Assembly: GCA_016844545.1 (NCBI GenBank) | Contig: JAENJC010000080.1 | Location: 1-6,035 of the forward strand | Reading direction: 5' to 3' | Source of the DNA: Deltaproteobacteria bacterium | GTDB lineage: Bacteria > Desulfobacterota > JAENJC01 | Length of the DNA stretch: 6,035 nucleotides | Shown here: positions 1-5,255 of the stretch, piece by piece | Layout of the letters: each line of letters begins with the position of its first letter | How positions within the stretch are numbered: position 1 is the first letter of the stretch | Position numbers and translations under genes: made by a program | Notes under the pieces: model-generated | Seen by the model: the letters and a program-made list of their open reading frames with translations, nothing else | The model's database searches: none | What the model was told of the DNA's origin: nothing

Positions 1-16
1 AAGTACAGGAGGAACT

Positions 17-370
17 ATGAAGAGGATACTTGTTGTAGACGATGAAGAAAATATCAGAATGCTTTACCAGGAAGAGTTGCAGGAAGAAGGGTATGAGGTA
101 ACAGCTGCCTCTAATGGGAATGAGGCCCTCGATGTCCTTGCAAAATCGGAGCCCTTTGACCTGGTCACCCTTGACATAAGGATGCCGGGAATGGACGGGA
201 TAAACACAGTAAGGGCGATAAAGGAAAAATATCAAGGTCTAGCAGTGGTGCTGGTAACTGCATATGGTGAGTATAAGCAGGATTTCAGCACCTGGGCATC
301 CGATGCCTACATAGTAAAATCAGCAGACCTTACGGAGTTGAAGGCAACAATAAAGAGGATTATTGGATAG
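17..370 (+). CDS. Stand-alone response regulator receiver domain protein (CheY/Spo0F-like)
   Basis: This cytoplasmic phospho-acceptor protein takes phosphate from a histidine kinase and signals by protein contact. The 117 residues are a single REC domain with no room for a DNA-binding or enzymatic output domain. All canonical residues are visible: the acidic pair D8/D9, phospho-acceptor D53 (in TLDIRMPGMDG), switch threonine T81 (VLVTAYG), aromatic Y98 and the conserved lysine K101. An AGGAGG ribosome binding site at 7-12 sits four bases before the ATG and fixes the start. The position at the window edge suggests it closes an operon that starts upstream, where the cognate kinase might lie. 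The downstream region is not functionally related. The linker after T81 (GEYKQDFSTWASDAY) lacks the usual Lys/Ala-rich helix, which is common in Spo0F-like single-domain regulators. Family assignment is firm; the pathway is unknown. Confidence 0.95.
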   Translation: MKRILVVDDEENIRMLYQEELQEEGYEVTAASNGNEALDVLAKSEPFDLVTLDIRMPGMDGINTVRAIKEKYQGLAVVLVTAYGEYKQDFSTWASDAYIVKSADLTELKATIKRIIG

Positions 371-560
371 AACACAACAACTTTGATATCCCTGAAGCAG
401 TTTAGATTATAAGGTCGATGATCGCCATGTGATCCGTGAGACCATAAGCGGTTTAAGAAGCGCAGGATTATGAAAATACAATTCTGCGCGACAAAGATCA
501 GATTAATTATATATTACGAGGAATAGAAATAACTTTGTCTCTGGATGTGGTTGGGAATCC
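371..560. other. Gene-free spacer with a possible degraded coding scrap
   Basis: No intact gene, clear terminator hairpin or RNA gene is visible after the response regulator. On the plus strand, frame 396-470 reads as coding-like (containing VDDRHVIRETISGLRSAG). After an apparent one-base shift near 468 the next frame continues as YENTILRDKDQINYILRG and on toward 560. There is no start codon with a ribosome binding site and I do not recognise the family. This may be the eroded 3' end of a gene converging on the SRPBCC pseudogene, or chance. Confidence 0.3.
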
Positions 561-997
561 TCAGGTAGCCACTCTATTGGCCCCGTTTTCTAATTTGCGT
601 TTAATATTGAACAATGCCTCTAAAAATACCCTGTCTATCAGCGGTGTTAATATATATTTAAGTACTCTTTCCATAAGATGAGACGGTAGATGATACTCCA
701 TTCTAAAAATGATCTTTGTTCTACCCTCAATTGGCTGAAGCCAATAGTCTCCGTGACTTTTGAGGCCGCTAATTGAGCGCCATGAAATATGTTTTGGTTT
801 TTCTCTATGCACAAAGACTGAGTACCACTCAAACCAAAGTCCGTTTATGTGAGCTTTCCACTATATTTATTCGGCCTAAACTTTTTTACATACGCTATTA
901 AACTGCTATATTGTGGAAAATCCTCGACCTTACTAATAAGGTCAAATATATCTTCCGGCTTCGCTGCAATCTTTATTGTCCTTTTGATAATTGCCAT
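561..997 (-). pseudogene. SRPBCC-family (polyketide cyclase/dehydrase-like) protein, frameshifted
   Basis: Read on the minus strand, an ATG at 997 opens a frame with an SRPBCC-type N-terminus (MAIIKRTIKIAAKPEDIFDL, then VEDFPQYSSLI). It stops at TAA 847-845. A second frame, usable from about 854 down to TGA at 563-561, continues the same domain: INGLWFEWYSVFVHREKPKH, the core HISWRSISGLKSHGDYWLQP, then TKIIFRMEYHLP and a C-terminal amphipathic helix ending in NIKRKLENG. Adding one base at the AAA run (plus-strand 855-857, inside CTTTCC) joins the frames into about 145 residues, the usual length for this family of hydrophobic-ligand-binding helix-grip proteins. The ATG has no convincing ribosome binding site. 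The break is either true decay or a sequencing indel. The family is recognised from the conserved pattern (SWRSISG, F-MEY-P, IKR-LE); the ligand is unknown. Confidence 0.72.
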
Positions 998-1172
998 TGA
1001 GTGTGTGCTAACTTTAGTTGAAAATTAGGTAGAAACGGCTCCAGTTCATAGAGGATATTGGTTTTGCTGAAGACCAAACATTAAGAAGAACGGAGCTGCG
1101 TATGAAGAAGTTAGTACAGAACGTAAGAAAAGTCAAAGGGTTGAAAAACTGAAATACGTAATGAAGCGGTTT
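998..1172. other. Spacer with unidentified coding-like scraps
   Basis: No complete gene is visible. Plus-strand frame 1033-1152 is open and reads RLQFIEDIGFAED near its start. The frame one base behind it, 1071-1170, reads NGAAYEEVSTERKKSQRVEK and ends in KYVMKRF exactly where the glutamate synthase-like stub on the other strand begins. Joined by one indel near 1070-1080 these could be a truncated plus-strand gene. I do not recognise a family, there is no good start, and chance is a real possibility. A 16-codon ATG frame at 1102-1152 with GGAG upstream is too short to call. Confidence 0.25.
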
Positions 1173-1401
1173 GAGATGGGAATAGTCCAAAGGATAGTTC
1201 TTCTCAGCTCCTATCGTTATCTCCCCAAAGGGCCTTGGATAGAGGACGTCTCTCCCCCTGAACGAAGACAGCCAGGACTCGCACCCTCCCATGCATCCGT
1301 CAGGGCAGGCAGTGCAGATACCAGACATGGGGGCCACATCCTTCTATGCGGTAGTAAGTCCCTGTTGCGTCATTGGCATTCGGTTGTCTAAGATTCACCA
1401 T
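1173..1401 (-). pseudogene. N-terminal fragment of an FMN-binding glutamate synthase-family protein
   Basis: The minus-strand ATG at 1401 is preceded by AGGTG (plus-strand 1409-1413) seven bases away and starts MVNLRQPNANDATGTYYRIE. At a run of five C (plus-strand G1329-1333) the frame is lost. Removing one C continues it directly into MSGICTACPDGCMGGCES, then FRGRDVLYPRPFG and AEKNYPLDYSHL. This matches the N-terminal segment of the archaeal-type, FMN-binding glutamate synthase family: a Cys-rich motif, then RGR-x-x-x-YP-x-PFG, then a D-Y-P-x-D-x-SH element. Homology stops abruptly at residue L (1173); family members continue for several hundred residues with the FMN barrel, and none of that follows in any frame. 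It is therefore a 5' stub of about 76 residues, non-functional, left by a deletion or insertion whose junction is near 1170. The family call is from memory of the motif, not a search. Confidence 0.65.
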
Positions 1402-1480
1402 TCACCTTCACCTTTTCCTGAAAACTGCACCGGCTACGGATCAACATGGATTTCTTACAGATTCAGAGTAAATTTGGGTC

Positions 1481-1510
1481 TATCAGCGGCTATCTGCGTT
1501 CATCCGCGGC
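1481..1510. repeat. Three degenerate 10-bp tandem units, possibly part of a dispersed intergenic repeat
   Basis: Positions 1481-1490, 1491-1500 and 1501-1510 align as 10-base units of the form YATCNGCGKY (for example TATCAGCGGC and CATCCGCGGC). On the minus strand this reads as GATGAACGCAGAT-type sequence. I recall similar 'CGCGGATGAACGCAGAT' tracts as multi-copy intergenic elements in several environmental bacteria; that link is memory, not shown here. Only one short copy is present in this window. Confidence 0.45.
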
Positions 1511-1570
1511 AATTGCATAGGTTTTATTTTTACCGGAGATTGGAGAAGATGGAAGGAATCAGCCTTCTGG

Positions 1571-1588
1571 CACATTCTGTATAATGTG
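1571..1588 (+). promoter_or_regulatory. Perfect inverted repeat over a -10 box: candidate operator of the cbs operon
   Basis: CACATT (1571-1576) and AATGTG (1583-1588) are perfect reverse complements separated by the six bases CTGTAT. The repeat covers the TATAAT box at 1580-1585 and lies 34 bases before the first gene of the operon. A dimeric repressor bound here would block RNA polymerase. No regulator gene is present in the window, and a six-base arm can arise by chance, so this is a candidate only. Confidence 0.4.
1580..1585 (+). promoter_or_regulatory. Candidate -10 element (TATAAT)
   Basis: A consensus TATAAT lies 37 bases upstream of the cystathionine beta-synthase ATG, giving a short leader of about 30 bases. 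No recognisable -35 sits at 16-18 bases spacing (the sequence there is AATCAG), and the upstream dinucleotide is TG directly against the box rather than an extended -10. Position before the first gene of a tight operon supports it. Confidence 0.4.
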
Positions 1589-1610
1589 ATATATTTTCAA
1601 AGAGAGGCTG

Positions 1611-1619
1611 GGAGGTGAT
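1611..1619 (+). promoter_or_regulatory. Strong ribosome binding site of cystathionine beta-synthase
   Basis: GGAGGTGAT is a nine-base match to the anti-Shine-Dalgarno end of 16S rRNA. GGAGG ends seven bases before the ATG at 1623, which fixes that start. The nearer ATG at 1618 lies inside this site and is out of frame. Confidence 0.85.
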
Positions 1620-1622
1620 GTT

Positions 1623-2594
1623 ATGAGATATCATGATGACATATTGGGAACCATCGGCAAAACGCCGCTAGTTAAACTGAACAAGGTTGCAAGAAACGTT
1701 AAGCCTTTGGTTCTGGCAAAGGTCGAGTTCTTCAACCCCGGAGGGAGCGTTAAGGACAGGATGGCCGTATACATGGTTGAGGAGGCTGTAAGAAAGGGAC
1801 TGTTAAAACCCGGCGGTACCATAGTGGAAAACACGTCAGGGAACACGGGGATAGGCCTCGCCCTGTATGCGGCAGTGAAGGGTTACAGGGCCATATTCAC
1901 CATTCCGGACAAGATGAGCAGGGAGAAGATAGACCTCCTAAGGGCCTTTGGCGCAGAGGTGATCATATGTCCTACGGCAGTCCCACCGGATTCCCCTGAG
2001 AGTTACTATGAAGTGGCTAAGAGGATCGTTAGGGATACGCCAAGCTCCTATCTGGTTAATCAGTACCACAACCAGGACAATGTGGAGGCCCATTACAGGA
2101 CCACCGGCCCTGAGATATGGGAGGAGACGGAGGGAAGGATAGATTATCTCGTGGCAGGAGCTGGGACAGGCGGGACCATCTCTGGGGCAGGGAAATTTCT
2201 TAAGGAGAAGAAACCTGGTGTAAAGGTCATAGGGGTTGACCCTATAGGTTCCATATATCACGACTGGTTCAGGTATAAGAGTGTCATTGAGTCCCATGTG
2301 TACATGGTGGAGGGGATCGGAGAGGACATGCTCTGCGAGACCATGCATTTCGCTGTGATGGATGACATCATTCAGGCTAACGACAGGGATTCATTTCTGA
2401 TGGCGAGGAGGCTCGTGAGGGAGGAGGGGATCCTGGCAGGGGGTTCCAGCGGTTCCGTAGTCTGCGCTGCCCTAAAGGTATGCGAGGACCTCCTGGAGGA
2501 TAAGGTTGTTGTGGTGATCCTCCCTGACACAGGCCGGAACTACATGAGCAAGATATTCAATGATGATTGGATGAAGGAAAAGGAGTTCATTTGA
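1623..2594 (+). CDS. cbs: Cystathionine beta-synthase, catalytic core only (PLP enzyme)
   Basis: Condenses L-serine with L-homocysteine to L-cystathionine in the cytoplasm, the first step of reverse transsulfuration. The 323 residues form a single fold-type II PLP domain. Visible: PLP lysine K44 in NPGGSVKDRM, the substrate loop TSGNTG at 71-76, the phosphate-binding GTGGT loop at 181-185, GGSSGS at 273-278, and PDTGRNYMSK from 301. Three segments favour cystathionine beta-synthase over cysteine synthase: PTAVPPDSPESYYEVA (117-132), the VEGIGEDM stretch (229-236), and the C-terminal YMSKIFNDDWM, all close to the actinobacterial and animal enzymes. It lacks the N-terminal haem segment of animals and the C-terminal CBS (Bateman) domains, so S-adenosylmethionine control through them is not possible. 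It is the first gene of the operon and overlaps the lyase gene by four bases, which supports the pathway call. O-acetylserine sulfhydrylase side activity cannot be excluded. Confidence 0.88.
   Translation: MRYHDDILGTIGKTPLVKLNKVARNVKPLVLAKVEFFNPGGSVKDRMAVYMVEEAVRKGLLKPGGTIVENTSGNTGIGLALYAAVKGYRAIFTIPDKMSREKIDLLRAFGAEVIICPTAVPPDSPESYYEVAKRIVRDTPSSYLVNQYHNQDNVEAHYRTTGPEIWEETEGRIDYLVAGAGTGGTISGAGKFLKEKKPGVKVIGVDPIGSIYHDWFRYKSVIESHVYMVEGIGEDMLCETMHFAVMDDIIQANDRDSFLMARRLVREEGILAGGSSGSVVCAALKVCEDLLEDKVVVVILPDTGRNYMSKIFNDDWMKEKEFI
2581..2585 (+). promoter_or_regulatory. Ribosome binding site that sets the TTG start of the gamma-lyase
   Basis: AGGAG lies five bases before the TTG at 2591 and inside the last codons of the upstream gene. 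It supports TTG 2591 over the upstream in-frame TTG at 2567, which would add eight residues not expected in the family. Confidence 0.7.
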
Positions 2595-3748
2595 GATTCG
2601 AGACAAAGGCAATCCATGTCGGCGAGGAACCGAATCTGAAGGAGGGAGGCTCCGGTGACGTGGTCGTCCCCATCCACCTTGCCTCCACATTCGCCAGGAG
2701 AGAGGTGGAAAAACCCACAGGAGGTTACGAATACTCAAGGAGCGGGAATCCGACCAGGCACGCCCTGGAAAAGCGGCTGGCATCCCTTGAGGACGCAAGG
2801 TTCGGCCTAGCCTTTTCTTCAGGACTTGCCGCTGAGACTCTCATATGCATGACCCTCTTAAAGTCAGGGGAACACGTAATAGCATTTGATGACCTTTACG
2901 GGGGGACTAAAAGGCTGTTTAACAGGATCCTCACCAACTTTAATATAGAGTTCAGCTATGCGGACGCGAGGGACCTGAAGAATGTAAAAGATGCGATAAA
3001 GGAGAACACAAGGCTCATATGGATGGAGACGCCCACAAACCCTTTGATGAGGCTATGCGATCTTGAGGGGATAGCAGGCATCGGAAAAGAGAGAGGAATA
3101 ATCACCGTGGTAGACAACACGTTCATGAGCCCATTTCTTCAAAGACCCCTTGATTTTGGGATAGATATAGTCGTCCACAGCACCACAAAGTATCTTAACG
3201 GCCACAGCGACTCAGTGGGGGGAGCCCTAATGCTCTCCAACGAAGAGTTGTACAACATGCTCAAGTTTAATCAGAACGCCATTGGCGCCATACTTTCCCC
3301 TTTCGATTCTTACATGGTTCTCAGGGGGATAAAGACTTTGGCCTTAAGGATGGAGAGGCACTGTCAGAATGCCTCCGATATAGCGAAATATCTTGAATCC
3401 CATTCCAAGGTGAGAAAGGTTTATTATCCCGGCCTTAAGAGTCATCCACAGCATGAGCTGGCAAGAAGCCAGATGAAAGGTTTTGGCGGGATGCTCTCCT
3501 TTGAGATAGATGGAGGAATAAAGGAGGCGAAGGCGTTCCTGGAGAATCTCAAGATTTTCTCCCTGGCTGAGAGCCTTGGAGGGGTCGAGTCACTGATCGA
3601 GCACCCCGCCCTGATGACCCACGCCTCCATCCCGAAGGAGGAAAGGGAAAAGACAGGTATCACGGATTCCCTTATAAGGATCTCTGTAGGGATAGAGGAT
3701 GTGGATGACTTGAAAAAGGACCTGGATAATGCGCTGAAGAAGGTATGA
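2591..3748 (+). CDS. Cystathionine gamma-lyase (Cys/Met metabolism PLP enzyme)
   Basis: Cleaves cystathionine to cysteine, 2-oxobutyrate and ammonia, completing reverse transsulfuration. From the TTG start the product is 385 residues, normal for the family, beginning MRFETKAIHVGEEP. PLP-binding features: EYSRSGNPTR at 47-56 (Y48 and R50, from the neighbouring subunit), SSGLAAE at 76-82, Y103 in DDLYGG, D175 in VVDNTF, and PLP lysine K200 in HSTTKYLNGHSD. Two residues reported to separate gamma-lyases from gamma-synthases are both Glu here, E47 (YEYSRS) and E337 (ESLIEHP), where the E. coli gamma-synthase has Asp and Ser, so lyase is preferred. The start overlaps the upstream stop as TTGA (2591-2594), indicating translational coupling. 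Methionine gamma-lyase or mixed gamma-synthase activity remains possible, because the family is promiscuous. Confidence 0.9.
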   Translation: MRFETKAIHVGEEPNLKEGGSGDVVVPIHLASTFARREVEKPTGGYEYSRSGNPTRHALEKRLASLEDARFGLAFSSGLAAETLICMTLLKSGEHVIAFDDLYGGTKRLFNRILTNFNIEFSYADARDLKNVKDAIKENTRLIWMETPTNPLMRLCDLEGIAGIGKERGIITVVDNTFMSPFLQRPLDFGIDIVVHSTTKYLNGHSDSVGGALMLSNEELYNMLKFNQNAIGAILSPFDSYMVLRGIKTLALRMERHCQNASDIAKYLESHSKVRKVYYPGLKSHPQHELARSQMKGFGGMLSFEIDGGIKEAKAFLENLKIFSLAESLGGVESLIEHPALMTHASIPKEEREKTGITDSLIRISVGIEDVDDLKKDLDNALKKV

Positions 3749-3753
3749 GGAGG
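3749..3753 (+). promoter_or_regulatory. Ribosome binding site of the aldehyde dehydrogenase
   Basis: GGAGG begins right after the TGA of the lyase gene (3746-3748) and ends five bases before ATG 3759. An in-frame GTG at 3753 overlaps this site, so it is not the start. Confidence 0.8.
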
Positions 3754-3758
3754 TGCTA

Positions 3759-5249
3759 ATGGCTGAGAAGATAAAAAACCTTATAAATGGAGATTGGGTG
3801 GACGCAGTATCAGGAAATACCCTGGAGAGCATAAACCCTGCCGATACATACGATGTAGTCGGGATTGTACCGAAGTCCGGGAGGGAGGATGTGAACAAGG
3901 CGGTAGATGCGGCAAGAAAGGCATATGAATCATGGCGCCTGGTGCCCGCCCCCAGAAGAGGGGAGATCATTTTCAAGGCTGCGGAGCTGCTGCGGAAAAG
4001 GAAGCAGGAGCTGGGGGAGCTTGTCACAAGGGAGATGGGGAAGGTCCTTCCAGAGGGTCTTGGTGATGTCCAGGAGGCCATTGACATGGCCTACTATATG
4101 GCAGGTGAAGGGAGGAGACTATCCGGAGAGACAGTCCCATCTGAGCTTCCCAACAAGGACTGCAAATCTATAAGGGTCCCGATAGGGGTCTTTGCCCTCA
4201 TAACTCCATGGAACTTCCCTACAGCAATACCGGCATGGAAGATGCTCCCTGCCCTGATATGCGGGAATACAGTGGTATTCAAGCCATCCAGCTATACACC
4301 AGTATGCTCTGCAAGGCTCGTGGAGATCCTTGTTGAGGCTGGTATGCCAAAGGGTGTTATAAACCTTGTCCACGGGACAGGGGAGGATGTAGGTGAGTAT
4401 CTGGCAACCCATCCAGACATAGACGGGGTCTCCTTCACAGGCTCCACTGGCGTCGGGGAGAGGCTTGCAAGGATCTGCGGCCCTGACAGGGAGGTCTCGT
4501 GCGAGATGGGGGGGAAGAACGCCATCATAGTAATGGACGATGGGAACCTTGAGCTTGCTGTGGAGGGGGCCATATGGGGAGGATTCGGGACAACTGGGCA
4601 GAGGTGCACCGCTGCAAGCAGGGTCGTTGTACATCACCTTGTATATGAAAGGTTCCTCGACATGTTCACAAAGGTAGCATTGAGACTGAGGCTCGGAAAT
4701 GGTCTGCTTAAGACAACGGATGTGGGGCCTCTGATAAACGAGGCCCAGATGAAGAAGGTTCTGGACTACATCGAGATAGGGAAGAAGGAGGGGGCGAGGC
4801 TAGTGATTGGCGGTAAGGCATGCACTGAGGGGGGATGCGCAAAAGGTTACTTTATCGAGCCCACCATATTTGCCGATGTAGAGCCTAAGATGAGGATAGC
4901 CCAGGAGGAGATATTCGGCCCCGTTGTATCCGTTATAAAGACAAATGACCTCAACGATGCCATAAGGATAGTAAACGGCGTCAAGTACGGCCTCTCATCT
5001 TCTATCTATACACAGGATGTAAACAGGTCTGTTGTTGCAGAGAGGGATATTGATACAGGTATCGTCTACATAAACGCATCAACAATAGGGGCTGAGATCC
5101 AGCTTCCATTCGGAGGGACAAAGAAGAGCGGCCTCGGGCACAGGGAGGCAGGAGGAAGGGGAGGAGCGCTCGATATGTTCACGAAGTGGAAGGTGATATA
5201 CAGGGACTTCAGTGGGAAACTTCAGAAGGCCCAGATAGATAAGGGATAG
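3759..5249 (+). CDS. NAD(P)-dependent aldehyde dehydrogenase, possible glutamate-semialdehyde dehydrogenase
   Basis: Oxidises an aldehyde to a carboxylate. The 496 residues are a complete ALDH-superfamily enzyme. Visible: TPWNFP at 149-154 with oxyanion-hole N152, cofactor lysine K175 (VFKPSS), the Rossmann loop FTGSTG at 226-231, general base E249 in CEMGGKN, nucleophile C283 in TTGQRCTAASR, and EEIFGPV at 383-389. The C-terminal signature INASTIGAEIQLPFGGTKKS followed by GHREAGG and FSGKLQKAQID differs from the classical P5C dehydrogenase (ALDH4/RocA) form and resembles aminoadipate- or ketoglutarate-semialdehyde-type enzymes. Similar proteins next to proline dehydrogenase are known to me in other prokaryotes (memory, unchecked). 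The gene starts ten bases after the lyase stop and leads straight into proline dehydrogenase, which suggests oxidation of glutamate 5-semialdehyde as its job. Family certain; substrate inferred from context. Confidence 0.9.
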   Translation: MAEKIKNLINGDWVDAVSGNTLESINPADTYDVVGIVPKSGREDVNKAVDAARKAYESWRLVPAPRRGEIIFKAAELLRKRKQELGELVTREMGKVLPEGLGDVQEAIDMAYYMAGEGRRLSGETVPSELPNKDCKSIRVPIGVFALITPWNFPTAIPAWKMLPALICGNTVVFKPSSYTPVCSARLVEILVEAGMPKGVINLVHGTGEDVGEYLATHPDIDGVSFTGSTGVGERLARICGPDREVSCEMGGKNAIIVMDDGNLELAVEGAIWGGFGTTGQRCTAASRVVVHHLVYERFLDMFTKVALRLRLGNGLLKTTDVGPLINEAQMKKVLDYIEIGKKEGARLVIGGKACTEGGCAKGYFIEPTIFADVEPKMRIAQEEIFGPVVSVIKTNDLNDAIRIVNGVKYGLSSSIYTQDVNRSVVAERDIDTGIVYINASTIGAEIQLPFGGTKKSGLGHREAGGRGGALDMFTKWKVIYRDFSGKLQKAQIDKG

Positions 5250-5255
5250 AGATGA

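Noticed and set aside
1014..1337. Taking the minus-strand 107-codon frame as one complete small protein
   Set aside because: Only its first 55 residues resemble a family; the rest is unrelated, and the true start is in another frame at 1401.
1161..1391. Plus-strand 76-codon frame starting at ATG 1161
   Set aside because: From about 1173 on it is antisense to the glutamate synthase-like fragment, has no ribosome binding site, and its residues look like a shadow (runs of P, R, S and G).
1393..1412. Three copies of TTCACC as a small tandem repeat
   Set aside because: On the minus strand this is the AGGTGA ribosome binding region and start codon of the glutamate synthase-like stub, which explains it well enough.
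1291..1584. Plus-strand 97-codon frame upstream of cbs
   Set aside because: It crosses the stub, the 10-bp repeat and the promoter region, lacks a ribosome binding site and resembles no family I know.
3753..3758. GTG 3753 as the start of the aldehyde dehydrogenase
   Set aside because: It overlaps the GGAGG ribosome binding site; ATG 3759 is correctly spaced from that site.
3590..4087. Minus-strand frame (165 codons) across the lyase/dehydrogenase junction
   Set aside because: Antisense to two well-supported genes, with no ribosome binding site or recognisable domain.
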